Source: Oscillospiraceae bacterium (GTDB taxonomy: Bacteria > Bacillota > Clostridia > Oscillospirales > Acutalibacteraceae). From it: a DNA stretch of 64,000 nt. The stretch is from contig CAJTCU010000001.1 in NCBI GenBank assembly GCA_910574935.1, positions 248,001 through 312,000 on the forward strand. The letters run 5' to 3'. The translations under genes and the position numbers were made by a program. The stretch's first letter is position 1; every line of letters begins with the position of its first letter. Positions 16,912 through 25,916 of the stretch are shown here, piece after piece. The notes under the pieces were generated by a model. That model had not been told where the DNA came from and did not search any database. It worked only from the letters and a program-made list of their open reading frames with translations.

Positions 16912-17373
16912 ATGAAATTTTTTCCAAGGAAAGGCGGCCCAGGGCCGGCATGGTGGTTTTTTATGAATATTATGGTAATCGACGCCCAGGGCGGGGGCAT
17001 TGGCCGCCAGGTGGTGGCTGCCATTAAAAAAAATTTTCCAAAAGAGACGGTAACCGCGGTGGGGACCAATAGCGCCTCTACCTCCGCTATGCTAAAAGCC
17101 GGTGCCGACCAGGGCGCCACTGGAGAAAACGCGGTGGTGGTGTGCTGCCGCCAGGCAGACCTGATCATCGGCCCAGTGGGCATTGTCATTGCCGACGCCC
17201 TGCTGGGCGAGGTGACCCCCGCCATGGCCCTGGCCGTGGGCCAAAGCCGGGCCAAACGCATTCTGATTCCTGTGAACCACTGCGACAACTACATTGTGGG
17301 CGTACCAGACCTGACCATTGCCCGGCTGGTAGAAGGAGTGGTGCAAGAGGTCGGCCGAAGCCTAAAGCGCTAG
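16912..17373 (+). CDS. DUF3842 family protein
   Basis: A 153-residue protein matching my memory of the DUF3842 family, small clostridial proteins of unknown function. It has a Rossmann-like opening (MVIDAQGGGIGRQVV), AVGTNSASTSAMLKAGA in the middle and RAKRILIPVNHCDNY near the end. The core family begins at the ATG at 16963, which would give 136 residues. The start at 16912 is given because it alone has a good ribosome site (AAAGGA, eight bases). The glycine-rich opening suggests nucleotide binding. No operon partner is visible. Confidence 0.8.
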   Translation: MKFFPRKGGPGPAWWFFMNIMVIDAQGGGIGRQVVAAIKKNFPKETVTAVGTNSASTSAMLKAGADQGATGENAVVVCCRQADLIIGPVGIVIADALLGEVTPAMALAVGQSRAKRILIPVNHCDNYIVGVPDLTIARLVEGVVQEVGRSLKR

Positions 17374-17472
17374 ACGCGGACAAAACATCATATAAACGGG
17401 ACTTTCCATCATTGAAAAAAAGCCGGCGGCGGGTTAGAATAAGCCCATAAAACCCAAAGGAGCCTGATCCAT

Positions 17473-19170
17473 ATGTATAGAGCGGAACATCCAAACCCCC
17501 AGTTTTTTCGGGAACAATGGGAAAACCTGAACGGCCAGTGGGAATTCGACTTTGACTTTGGCATGACCGGCAAAGAGCGCGGACTTTTTGACGGCCGCCC
17601 CCTGGACAAGACCATCCAGGTGCCTTTCTGTCCTGAGAGCAGACTCTCAGGCATTGGCCACACGGACTTTATGAACTGCGTCTGGTACCGCCGGAGCTTT
17701 ACCGTGCCCGCCGGGTGGCAAGACAACGGCCGGGTCCTGCTGCACTTTGGCGCGGTGGACTACGAGGCCACTGTGTACATCAACGGCAAAGAGGCGGGCA
17801 GCCACACCGGCGGCTATACCTCTTTCCAGCTGGACGTTACATCTTACTTGAACGATGGGGAGAACGTTCTCACCCTCTGCGCTCTGGACGACAGCCGGAA
17901 AACCTGCCAGCCCAGCGGCAAGCAGTCCCACAGCTTTGCCTCCCAGGGATGCTTCTACACCCGCACCACGGGCATTTGGCAAACCGTGTGGCTGGAGCAT
18001 GTGCCGGAAAGCCATATCAAAACCTTCCGGTTTTACCCAGATGTGAAAAACGGCCGGATGCTCTTCGAGGTTTACACCACTGGCGGAGGCCAGCTGGATG
18101 TAGCGGTTAGCTACCAGGGCAAGCCCATGGGCGGCGCGGCCCTTTCGGTGGAGGGCGACGTGGTGCGGGGCGAAGTGGTCCTGGCGGAAAAGCACTTGTG
18201 GGAACTGGGCCAGGGCCGGCTTTATGACGTGGCGCTCACCTTTGGAGAGGACCGGGTGCAGAGCTACTTCGGCCTGCGGGAGGTAAAGCTGGATGGCTTC
18301 CAGTTCCTGCTCAACGGCCGGTCCGTATTCCAGCGCATGGTGCTGGACCAGGGCTTCTACCCCGACGGCATTTATACCGCCCCCCGCGAGGAGGACCTGG
18401 TCCAGGACATCCGGCTCTCTATGGAGGCGGGCTTTAACGGCGCGCGGCTCCACGAGCGGGTGTTCGAGCCCCGGTTCCTGTACCACTGTGACAAGATGGG
18501 ATATATGGTGTGGGGTGAATATGCCAACTGGGGCCTGGACCACTCCCTGCCCGAAAACCTGGCCGCCTATATCAGCCAGTGGAAAGAGGCCATGGAGCGG
18601 GACTTCAACCACCCCGCTATCATCGGCTGGTGTCCCTTTAACGAGACCTGGGATGGCTTTGGCCGCCAGCAGTGGAACCCCCTGCTGGCCACTGTGTACC
18701 ACATAACCAAGGCCCTGGACCCCACCCGCCCCTGCATTGACACCAGTGGAAACTACCACGTAGTGACCGATATTTTCGACGTCCACGACTACGACCAGAA
18801 CCCCGAGACCTTTGCCCCGCGCTTTGCCCGTATCCGTGAAGGGATTTTGGAAAACCACTGCAACAACCGCCAGACCTACCGGGGCGAGCCGGTGTTTGTC
18901 AGCGAATACGGCGGCATCAGCCGGGCCTCGGACAAAGACAAAGGCTGGGGCTACGGCGACTCGCCGGAGGACGACGCGGCCTTTATCCAACGCTATACCC
19001 AGCTGACAGAGGCCCTGCTGGACAATCCGTACATTATGGGTTTTTGCTATACCCAGCTGTATGATGTGGAGCAGGAGGTAAACGGCCTGTATACCTATGG
19101 CCGGGAGCCAAAGTTTGATATGGAGGTCATTCGGAAGGTGAACCAGAAGAAAGCGGCCATAGAAAAATAA
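17473..19170 (+). CDS. Glycoside hydrolase family 2 (beta-galactosidase/glucuronidase-like)
   Basis: A 565-residue retaining glycosidase with the GH2 order: jelly-roll sugar-binding domain (about 1-170), immunoglobulin-like domain (175-270) and TIM barrel (275-565). The acid/base is E391 in WCPFNET, and the nucleophile is E478 in VFVSEYGGIS. It lacks the C-terminal domains of long LacZ enzymes and any signal peptide, so it probably acts in the cytoplasm on imported beta-linked oligosaccharides. AGGAG precedes the start and a terminator follows the stop. Substrate specificity (galactoside, glucuronide, mannoside) cannot be fixed from sequence alone. Confidence 0.92.
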   Translation: MYRAEHPNPQFFREQWENLNGQWEFDFDFGMTGKERGLFDGRPLDKTIQVPFCPESRLSGIGHTDFMNCVWYRRSFTVPAGWQDNGRVLLHFGAVDYEATVYINGKEAGSHTGGYTSFQLDVTSYLNDGENVLTLCALDDSRKTCQPSGKQSHSFASQGCFYTRTTGIWQTVWLEHVPESHIKTFRFYPDVKNGRMLFEVYTTGGGQLDVAVSYQGKPMGGAALSVEGDVVRGEVVLAEKHLWELGQGRLYDVALTFGEDRVQSYFGLREVKLDGFQFLLNGRSVFQRMVLDQGFYPDGIYTAPREEDLVQDIRLSMEAGFNGARLHERVFEPRFLYHCDKMGYMVWGEYANWGLDHSLPENLAAYISQWKEAMERDFNHPAIIGWCPFNETWDGFGRQQWNPLLATVYHITKALDPTRPCIDTSGNYHVVTDIFDVHDYDQNPETFAPRFARIREGILENHCNNRQTYRGEPVFVSEYGGISRASDKDKGWGYGDSPEDDAAFIQRYTQLTEALLDNPYIMGFCYTQLYDVEQEVNGLYTYGREPKFDMEVIRKVNQKKAAIEK

Positions 19171-19191
19171 GAACCCACGCAATAACATGAA

Positions 19192-19223
19192 GGGACCGGA
19201 GGCTTCTGCCCCCGGTCCCTTTT
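19192..19223 (+). terminator. Rho-independent terminator after the GH2 gene
   Basis: GGGACCGG (19192-19199) pairs with CCGGTCCC (19212-19219), followed by TTTTG. It sits between the converging GH2 and TPM genes. Confidence 0.8.
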
Positions 19224-19238
19224 GTCTATCAATATTAC

Positions 19239-20228
19239 CTACCGCCGGCCCGCGCCGCCGCCGTGGGTTCCGCCTCCCCGGTGGAAACCTCCCCCAGAGT
19301 GACCGCCAAAGCCGCCGCGCCCAGCGCCGCCCCCACGGGAGCCGCCGCCGCTATGGAAGCCGCCTCCAAAACCGCCGGGCCGGGGCCCGCCAAAGCCACC
19401 CGGACGGGTTCCGCCAAAGGGCCCTGGCGGAGGCGGGGGCGGGGGCGGACCCCACCGGGGACGCCGGCGGTTCATCATGCTGCCCAGCATCATGCCCTGC
19501 CAAAAGCCGCTGCCCCCGCCTCCTCGATAGCCACCGCCGCCTCCACCCCGGCTGGCCCGGATAATGGCCGCGATAATGGAGATTGCCACCACAGCGCCTA
19601 TAATACGGATGATAAGCCCCACAATAAAGCGAAACGCGCCGCTTCCGTTGCCCAGGAAGCCCCGGTCCTCCTCATACTCATAGTACTCCTCGCCTTGGGG
19701 CGGGTTCAGCTGGCCCCCGCCGCCGTAGTAGCTCTCCAGCTCGTCCCGCACCGCCTCAAAAAAGGCCAGGGCCCCCTGGTCGTAGTCTCCTGCGGCGAAA
19801 TCATCCTCTAGGTAGTCGTCCAGCAGGCCTTGCAGTCTGGCGCCGTCAAAATAGTCCTCAATACCGTAGCCCGCCTGGGCAAAATAGTCCTCCTCGCCAA
19901 TGGCCATGACCAGCAGAATGCCGTTGTTGTTCTCCCGGGAGCCCACGCCCCAGGTTTCGAACAGCACCGTGGTATAGTCCCGAATGTCCCGGCCCCCCAG
20001 AAAGTCCACAGCCACAATGACCACTTCGGCCCCATACTTGCTAAAAAGCTGGTCGTTGCCTTTTATAATGGCCCGCTCCGTCTCCGGGGTGATCACCCTG
20101 GCCTCATCCAGCACATACTGGTTCTCCGGCCGCTCCGGCACAGCAGCCAGGGCCGAAAGCGGCAGCCCCGCTGCCAGCAGAAACACCAGAAGCACGGCCA
20201 GCGCCCGGGCAAACAGGTTTTTTTTCAT
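19239..20228 (-). CDS. TPM-domain (YgcG-like) exported protein with glycine-rich tail
   Basis: A 329-residue protein. It has a signal peptide (about 1-28), a TPM domain (38-165; YVLDEARVITPE and NNNGILLVMAIGEEDY are typical), one membrane helix near 205-230, then a glycine/proline-rich tail dominated by FGG and GGG repeats. TPM proteins are thought to act in envelope maintenance or photosystem-like assembly and are often encoded with LemA, as here (lemA-like gene immediately upstream). It is the last gene of the minus-strand cluster. The tail composition is low-complexity, so its role cannot be inferred. Confidence 0.88.
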   Translation of the reverse strand: MKKNLFARALAVLLVFLLAAGLPLSALAAVPERPENQYVLDEARVITPETERAIIKGNDQLFSKYGAEVVIVAVDFLGGRDIRDYTTVLFETWGVGSRENNNGILLVMAIGEEDYFAQAGYGIEDYFDGARLQGLLDDYLEDDFAAGDYDQGALAFFEAVRDELESYYGGGGQLNPPQGEEYYEYEEDRGFLGNGSGAFRFIVGLIIRIIGAVVAISIIAAIIRASRGGGGGGYRGGGGSGFWQGMMLGSMMNRRRPRWGPPPPPPPPGPFGGTRPGGFGGPRPGGFGGGFHSGGGSRGGGAGRGGFGGHSGGGFHRGGGTHGGGAGRR

Positions 20229-20303
20229 AACAAGGCCTCCTTTGGCTTATGTTTTCCCTAGGGGAAAGAAGCCCGAATTTTTCCCAGCGGCGGCGCCGCA
20301 CGG

Positions 20304-21077
20304 TCAGCTAAAGACTCTATCCAGGATGTCCTTTACCAGGTCCTCTGTGCCCTCCGCAACGCCATTGGCAAACGCGTCGGCCCCGCTGGCCACGTTGTCT
20401 GCCCATTCCTCCGCCCGGCTAGCCAGACGGTCCGCTGCCTGCTCCGCGCTCTCCGGTCCAGACGTCTCTGGGGATTCCTCCACTTTCTCTGCCTCCCTGC
20501 GCTCCTGGGCGCTGGTAACCGTGCGCTCCAGGGGCTCAAAAACCGCCATAGGCTTCTGAAAGGCCAGGGGCTTCAGGCCCTCCAGCTTCTCGTTATAGGC
20601 CCGGGCCTCGTCGTTATAGCTGCTGCGCTGAATTTTATCCTGTTCCGACTCCATCTGGGCCAGCAGCTGCCGGGGATATTTCTTATCCTTTTCAGCCAAA
20701 TTTACCTTTTCCAGGGCCTCGGCCAAAAGACGGGCGGGTTCATCCAGGGCCCTGTTGGCACTTTCCTCTGTGGTAAAGGTCTGGTCTTCGTCAAAAGTCC
20801 GTTCACTGGCCTCAATCTGATAGCCCAAGGTCTCCATGGGGCCGGCCAGTTCCGGGTTGGCCTCCACGTAGCGTTCCGCCAGGGTGACCAGGCTGTTGGC
20901 GGCGTCCCGGCGCTTTTCGATGCCCTGGAAGATGGCGTAGCCGCCCTGGTCATAGTAATAAGAGCCGGCGGCGTCCTCCCGCAGCTTTGCCAGAGAACGG
21001 TTGATGCCCAGGGGGATGGCCACCGCAATGGCGAGAGCCATAAAGAGGGCTCCGCAAGCTTTTGCGCTTTTGCTCAT
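20304..21077 (-). CDS. LemA-like membrane protein
   Basis: A 257-residue protein with an N-terminal membrane anchor (residues 8-26) and a helical extracytoplasmic domain. The order of motifs is that of the LemA family: EKRRDAANSLVTLAERY corresponds to the usual R..L...VK.YA segment, and YNDEARAYNEKL followed by the F..P element corresponds to the YN..V..FN segment. The last 60 residues form an acidic, Ala/Glu-rich helical extension. It sits between the TPM gene and telA on the same strand. The LemA plus TPM pairing supports the assignment although similarity is moderate. Confidence 0.75.
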   Translation of the reverse strand: MSKSAKACGALFMALAIAVAIPLGINRSLAKLREDAAGSYYYDQGGYAIFQGIEKRRDAANSLVTLAERYVEANPELAGPMETLGYQIEASERTFDEDQTFTTEESANRALDEPARLLAEALEKVNLAEKDKKYPRQLLAQMESEQDKIQRSSYNDEARAYNEKLEGLKPLAFQKPMAVFEPLERTVTSAQERREAEKVEESPETSGPESAEQAADRLASRAEEWADNVASGADAFANGVAEGTEDLVKDILDRVFS

Positions 21078-21125
21078 AACAGTATCCTTTCTACTAATAA
21101 AAAAGAGAGTAAATGATGGTTTTGC

Positions 21126-22286
21126 TTAGGTGTGAATATCCAGCAGCTTCTGCTTCAGCTCGCCCTCCAGTCGGCCAATCTCCGCCTCGGCGGCCCTTCT
21201 CTTGGCCCGCCCTTCGTCTTGAATCCGCACCACCTCGTCCAGGGTCTGGATCAGTGACTGGTTGGTGATGCGCAGGGTCTCCATATCCACCACGCCCCGT
21301 TCGCTCTCCCGGGCGGTCTCGATGGTGCTCATCTTCAGCTTCTCCGCGTTTTTGCGCAGCAGCTCGTTGGTCATGTCGCTGACCTCTCGCTGGGCCCGCA
21401 CCGCCTGCTCGCTGTGGGCCAGGCCCAGGGCCAGCACCATCTGGCTCTTCCACAGGGGAATGGTGTTTACCAGCGTGGACTGAATTTTATCGCACATCAG
21501 CTTGTCGTTGTTCTGCACCAGCCGGATCTGGGGGGACATCTGCACGCTGACCATGCGGGTCAGTTCCAGGTCGTGAAGCTTTTTCTCAAAGCTGTCGCAC
21601 TGCTGGGCAAAGTCGTTGGCTGCCTGGGCATCCTCGGCCAGCCCCGTCTGCCGGGCCTTTGCTTTCAGCTGCTCTAACGTGGTGGCCCGCTCCTGCTGAA
21701 GCTTCTTTTTCCCCGCGATAATGTACATGGAGAGTTCCTTGTGGTAGTTCAGGTTCATGTCGTAGAGCTTATCCAGCATCACCACGTCTTTCATCAGCTG
21801 GACCTGGTGGCCCTCCAGGGCGGCGGCAATCTTGTTTACGTTCACCTCCGCGCTGTCGTACCGGGCCTTCATGGCCACAATTTTGTTGCCGGTATTTTTA
21901 AAGCGGCCAAAAAAGCCCCTTTTCTCCTCCTCATCAATATCAAAGCCCTTCAGCTCCACCACCAGGTGAGAGATCTGGTCCCCCACCTCCCCCAGGTCCT
22001 TGGTTCGCACGTTGTTTAGGGCCGTGTCCGAGAAGGACGCGATCTTCTTCTGGGCGGCGGAACCGTACTGCATCACCATGGTGCTGTTTTGCAGGTCGAT
22101 TTTCTGAGAGAAGTCATCCACCACCTTGCGCTCTTCGGGGGTAAGCACGCTCTCGTCCAGGGTGGTCACCTGCACTTCTTCCTGGGCGGGGGCCTGGGGT
22201 TCGGGTTCGGCCTCGGGCTCCAGGGTCAGGGTAGGCATCGCGGGCGCGGGCTGCTCAAGAGATAATTTGATTTCGTTGTCCATCAT
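21126..22286 (-). CDS. telA: TelA/KlaA-family toxic anion resistance protein
   Basis: A 386-residue helical cytoplasmic protein. The N-terminal 45 residues are proline- and glutamate-rich, after which the TelA domain covers about 50-380. Recognisable family segments are GFFGRFKNTGNKI, IPLWKSQMVLALGL and LIQTLDEVVRIQDEG. Relatives occur in tellurite and envelope-stress clusters. In Bacillus the orthologue (yaaN) sits beside xpaC; here xpaC lies upstream on the same strand, but separated by two lower-GC genes. The molecular activity of TelA remains unproven. Confidence 0.92.
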   Translation of the reverse strand: MMDNEIKLSLEQPAPAMPTLTLEPEAEPEPQAPAQEEVQVTTLDESVLTPEERKVVDDFSQKIDLQNSTMVMQYGSAAQKKIASFSDTALNNVRTKDLGEVGDQISHLVVELKGFDIDEEEKRGFFGRFKNTGNKIVAMKARYDSAEVNVNKIAAALEGHQVQLMKDVVMLDKLYDMNLNYHKELSMYIIAGKKKLQQERATTLEQLKAKARQTGLAEDAQAANDFAQQCDSFEKKLHDLELTRMVSVQMSPQIRLVQNNDKLMCDKIQSTLVNTIPLWKSQMVLALGLAHSEQAVRAQREVSDMTNELLRKNAEKLKMSTIETARESERGVVDMETLRITNQSLIQTLDEVVRIQDEGRAKRRAAEAEIGRLEGELKQKLLDIHT

Positions 22287-22385
22287 CTTACACTCCTTTT
22301 TCTATAGTTTATTTTGCACCGAAAATTTTTACGGTTTTTCATCCGGTTACTTAATTTTTCCCTTAATCCAGGTAAAAGTATGGCA

Positions 22386-23018
22386 TCACTTAACACCAAC
22401 GCCATACTTCCCCCTCTCTATCTTTACGTCTGGGAATTTGTTCGAAACCTCCGCTACAATCGCGTTCAACGTAGGGCCCCGCTGAAATCCACAGAAGGTA
22501 AATAGCTTTCCCTCGTAATGAAATGTTATATCCGAACCATTGAAATGGTATTCGTCCGGGTCAATAAAGACGTAATGGAGATCATCGCTGCCAAAATAGT
22601 ATTTTATCCTATTCTCAAGTTGGTTTGTAGCCGTCCGGTATGCCTCATATGATTTTTTGAGTTCACATAAAGCTCGATCCCGTTCTAGCAGAACATATGA
22701 AAAGCAGTCCCCGGCATTTTCACCATCAATTGAAAATATAATGCAGTCTCCTTCCACTTTGCATCCGGTATCATCACTCTCTCCAATTTTGATGTAAGCA
22801 TGACCCATAACACTGCGTTTTTTACACAGCGACAAGTAACTGCCTAGAAATTGAACCGCCTCATGAACACAGTTCGTATCTATTTTTGAATCCGAATCTT
22901 CATCGTCCAAATCATCTAGATCCTTCGACACTGCGTGGTAGAAAAAAATCGCGCCAATCACCACTACAATTACAACCAGAATCCAAGGCGACTCTATTAT
23001 CATTGCAATTGCCCACAA
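22386..23018 (-). CDS. Unknown membrane-anchored protein in a lower-GC island
   Basis: A 210-residue protein with one N-terminal hydrophobic helix (about 9-28), then an acidic linker (DDLDDEDSDS) and a soluble domain of about 160 residues. I recognise no family. Its base composition and codon use (AT-rich third positions) differ clearly from the GC-rich neighbours. With the repeat protein at 23155 it forms an insert between xpaC and telA. The ribosome site ahead of the proposed start is weak, so an internal Met (residue 6) is possible. Horizontal acquisition is inferred from composition. Confidence 0.65.
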   Translation of the reverse strand: MWAIAMIIESPWILVVIVVVIGAIFFYHAVSKDLDDLDDEDSDSKIDTNCVHEAVQFLGSYLSLCKKRSVMGHAYIKIGESDDTGCKVEGDCIIFSIDGENAGDCFSYVLLERDRALCELKKSYEAYRTATNQLENRIKYYFGSDDLHYVFIDPDEYHFNGSDITFHYEGKLFTFCGFQRGPTLNAIVAEVSNKFPDVKIERGKYGVGVK

Positions 23019-23154
23019 TATGACAAAGAATCAGACATAGCCCATAAGGTCACTTCCCCAAATTTTACGTGCAATTGTTGTTATAGAAAAGCTCTGCAAA
23101 ACAGCTGGGAGAAGTTATTTTCTATATTCTTTGACTTCCGCTCTACCGTTTATC

Positions 23155-23439
23155 CTAATCAATGGTGTAGACGACATCGCCGTAACTGTGGTCACCCTCA
23201 CGAATTTTGTTTCCATCAATGGTATAGACTACGGTGCCCCACGAGGAGTCTCCCTGCCTAATTTTATTTCCATCTATGGTACAAGCAACCGTTCCGTACC
23301 TACGGTCTCCTTCACGAATTCGGTTGCCATCAATGGTGTAAACAACAGTTCCCCACGAGGAATCTCCTTGCCGTATTTTGTCTCCATCCACTGTAAAGAC
23401 AACTGTACCCCAAGAACTGCTTCCCTCTCGAATTCTCAT
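23155..23439 (-). CDS. Tandem 19-residue repeat protein
   Basis: A 94-residue protein consisting almost entirely of five 19-residue repeats with consensus IRxGDSSWGTVVYTIDGNK. The pattern (charged turn, small-Gly turn, beta strand, DGN turn) suggests a repetitive beta structure. GGAGG lies 11 bases before the ATG at 23439; a longer version from 23457 has no ribosome site. There is no signal peptide or membrane segment. Related short repeat proteins occur in other bacteria, but I know of no function. It lies in the lower-GC island together with the 22386 gene. Confidence 0.75.
   Translation of the reverse strand: MRIREGSSSWGTVVFTVDGDKIRQGDSSWGTVVYTIDGNRIREGDRRYGTVACTIDGNKIRQGDSSWGTVVYTIDGNKIREGDHSYGDVVYTID
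23160..23437. repeat. 57-bp tandem repeats inside the repeat protein gene
   Basis: Five units of 57 bases, in frame, encode the five protein repeats. The units differ at many synonymous positions, so the array is old or under selection at protein level rather than a fresh duplication. Confidence 0.85.
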
Positions 23440-23497
23440 TGCGAACCGTTCCTCCATTCATTTTTCCACAGTTATTAAGCAGAGCATTTTTTAACCC

Positions 23498-24685
23498 TTA
23501 TATGCCGTTTTTCTTTTCCTCCACAAACCCCTCCTGCTTCAGCATGGTCTCGAACACGGTGATGTCTGCGGAAATGTCCATGGCCTCGTCAGTAAACAGG
23601 GAGTCCAGCTGCTTTTCAAAAGCGTCCGCCACGGTGTGCATCATCCCCGCGATATTGAACATGGTAGAGGTGATGTTCTCCCCCTTCACCGACTGCTTTG
23701 ACAGCCTCTCATAGCTATTCAGCAGTTTTAGGGTGGTGGGCAGGTAGTAATTCATGAATTTTCGAATCTGCTGGGCTTTCTCCGGGTGGCTGGCAATATA
23801 GTTGAAAATGTCCGCCGAGGCCCGCTCCATCCGGTCGATGTCGGCAGAAAGGGCCTCGTCCGGTATGGCGTCGTTGGCTGCCCGCAGCTTTTTGATCATA
23901 TTGTGCCCTTCGTCGATAATCTTGTCCACCTCCGGGTCGCCGGTGGCGGACTTCTTCTCCGGCTCGGGCTCCTTTTTTTCCTCCGGCTGGGGCTTTGGCT
24001 GGGGCTTTTCGGGGGCCACGGGCACCAGCTCCTTTTTGCCCTTGAAGATCCCCCCCGAGATGAGAAAAATCAGCATCATCACCGCGGCGAAAGCCACCCA
24101 CTGGGGCACGCTCATCATCTGGATGTTCATGGCGTACAGAAGGGCCGCCACCCCGGTGATATAGTACTTGGCGGCGCTGCCCCTGCGCACCACCTTCATG
24201 GGCGGCATCTGGGGCGGCGGCGCGGGGGTGACCCCTTCTGGCGGGCGGGTCTGGGCGGCGGGGCGGTGGGCTGTATACTGCGGCGCCACAGGGCCCGGTC
24301 CGCCCGGGCGGCCAGGCTGGGGCGGCTGTACCCTTTGAGGAGGCGGCTGCACAGTTTGGCCCGTGGGACGCACCGGGGGCGGCTGTACAGTGGGCTGGCC
24401 CGGGCGATAGCGGTAGGTGCCCCCTGCCGGAGCAGGGCCCCTTCCCGTATTATACGGCCCAGGCCCTCCCACCGGCCTTTGGGGGGGCGGCTGGCCCTGG
24501 GGGGCGCTTTTAGCCGCCTCATAGCCCTGGGCGGCGGCCTGGATGGCCGCGTCAATGCCGGCTGCGGCCCTGCCCAGCCCCTGGGCAATCTTTTCCGCCG
24601 TGGGGTTTCCAGTGCCTGTTAGGGTTTTATACACTTGCGAGGTCCGATATTCCTGTTCTATCGGTTTATTGCCGTTATGATTCAT
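23498..24685 (-). CDS. xpaC: XpaC-like protein (halogen hydrolase family) with proline-rich linker
   Basis: A 395-residue protein. Residues 1-60 are a helical head, 60-165 a Pro/Gly/Gln-rich linker, and two membrane helices lie near 175-190 and 195-215. A charged PEKPQPKPQPEEKK linker leads to the C-terminal XpaC domain (about 245-385). This family was named from 5-bromo-4-chloroindolyl phosphate hydrolysis in Bacillus; its real role is unclear. In Bacillus xpaC neighbours the telA homologue yaaN, and the same pair is present here, separated by the lower-GC insert. It is the first gene of the minus-strand cluster. Confidence 0.85.
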   Translation of the reverse strand: MNHNGNKPIEQEYRTSQVYKTLTGTGNPTAEKIAQGLGRAAAGIDAAIQAAAQGYEAAKSAPQGQPPPQRPVGGPGPYNTGRGPAPAGGTYRYRPGQPTVQPPPVRPTGQTVQPPPQRVQPPQPGRPGGPGPVAPQYTAHRPAAQTRPPEGVTPAPPPQMPPMKVVRRGSAAKYYITGVAALLYAMNIQMMSVPQWVAFAAVMMLIFLISGGIFKGKKELVPVAPEKPQPKPQPEEKKEPEPEKKSATGDPEVDKIIDEGHNMIKKLRAANDAIPDEALSADIDRMERASADIFNYIASHPEKAQQIRKFMNYYLPTTLKLLNSYERLSKQSVKGENITSTMFNIAGMMHTVADAFEKQLDSLFTDEAMDISADITVFETMLKQEGFVEEKKNGI

Positions 24686-24811
24686 GGCGACGATTCCTTC
24701 CAGAGGAAATTCTTTGTACAGAACGTTTCAAAATTCCGGATGTTACTCCATTATCATTTTACGTTTTATTCAATCCCATGTCAACTGGAATTTCAGCTGT
24801 TTGCAAAAGCT

Positions 24812-25741
24812 TTACATTTTATCCAGAAAGGGGCCGGGGGCCCTTTCCATCAGCGCCCGCACCTCTTCCCCTGTGGCAATTCCCTGGCGGAAAGCCGTGG
24901 CCGCGCCTGCCGCCATGCCCCAGGCCAGGGCCCCGGCGGCCCCCTCTTGCCGCAAAAGCCCGTATAGAAACCCAGCCACCATGCTGTCTCCAGCCCCCAC
25001 GGCAGAGACCTCCCGGCCTGGCAGCGCTGGGCGGCGCAGCAGGGCTTTATCCTCGGTCAGCAGCAGGGCTCCCTGGCCCCCCATGGATACCAGTACGTTG
25101 GCCGCGCCCATGTCTTGCAGCTTTTTGGCATAGCCAGGGGCCTGGTCCTCCGCCACCCGCTCCACACCAAAAAGCTCCGCCAGCTCCTCCAGGTTGGGTT
25201 TTACCAAGAAGGGCCTCGCCCCCATGGCGGCACGCAGGGCAGGCCCGGTGGCGTCCACCACCACCCGCACCCCCGCCGGGGTCTGCTCCATCAGCCAGGC
25301 GTACACGCCGCTGGGTACAGACTGCGGCACACTGCCTGCCAGCACCAGAAAATCTCCCTCTTTTAAAAGGGAAAGCTTTTCCCCCAGGTGCTCTAGGTCC
25401 TCCTGGGCAACAGCGGGCCCGCCGCCGTTCAGGGCAGTCTCTTTCTGGTCCGGGGGCGTAATTTTCACGTTCACCCGGGTAAGCCCCTGGGACAAAAAGC
25501 AAAAGTCCGTCCGGCACCGGCGCCGCTCCAGCATATCTGCCAGCGCCCGGCCTGTGAACCCTGCCGCCAGCCCCAGGGCGGTGGTCTCCACCCCCAAAGA
25601 GCCCAGCAGCAGCGAAACATTAATTCCCTTGCCACCAGGCAGAAAGACCCCCTCTTGATAACGCTGATCCCTGCCAGGGGCAAAGCTTTGGGGAGAGAGG
25701 AACAGATCCAGCGCTGGATTTAATGTGACTGTATATACCAT
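24812..25741 (-). CDS. PfkB-family 1-phosphofructokinase / tagatose-6-phosphate kinase
   Basis: A 309-residue ribokinase-fold kinase of the FruK/LacC branch. MVYTVTLNPALD at the N-terminus and GGKGINVSLLLGSLG form the sugar-phosphate site. VGAGDSMVAGFLYG contains the catalytic Asp and the anion hole. The start at 25741 is set by the family-typical opening; the ribosome site is weak (AGGGCGGG). Such enzymes phosphorylate fructose 1-phosphate or tagatose 6-phosphate to the bisphosphate. No fructose PTS gene or DeoR regulator is adjacent, so the physiological sugar is uncertain. Confidence 0.88.
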   Translation of the reverse strand: MVYTVTLNPALDLFLSPQSFAPGRDQRYQEGVFLPGGKGINVSLLLGSLGVETTALGLAAGFTGRALADMLERRRCRTDFCFLSQGLTRVNVKITPPDQKETALNGGGPAVAQEDLEHLGEKLSLLKEGDFLVLAGSVPQSVPSGVYAWLMEQTPAGVRVVVDATGPALRAAMGARPFLVKPNLEELAELFGVERVAEDQAPGYAKKLQDMGAANVLVSMGGQGALLLTEDKALLRRPALPGREVSAVGAGDSMVAGFLYGLLRQEGAAGALAWGMAAGAATAFRQGIATGEEVRALMERAPGPFLDKM

Positions 25742-25844
25742 ATTATAACGACCCGCCCTTACAAGTTTCTTAAAGTATTCTATCATTTTGAGAAAATTTT
25801 TGCAACCGTCCCAGGCGGAATCACTCTTCTCCCGCACGTTGCCC

Positions 25845-25873
25845 TTGACATAATCTGAAGTAAACGTTAGAAT
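25845..25873 (+). promoter_or_regulatory. Sigma-A promoter ahead of the TPM/MBOAT operon
   Basis: A perfect TTGACA (25845-25850), 17 bases, then TAGAAT (25868-25873), 43 bases before the TTG start at 25917. The next large gap downstream on the plus strand is at 28306, so it may drive at least the TPM and MBOAT genes. Confidence 0.8.
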
Positions 25874-25916
25874 AGAATAATATCGTGGGGTCGCCCAGGG
25901 AGAGGTAGATGCAGTT

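Noticed and set aside
17647-19188. A 513-codon open frame on the minus strand
   Set aside because: Antisense to the GH2 gene, whose catalytic motifs are clear on the plus strand.
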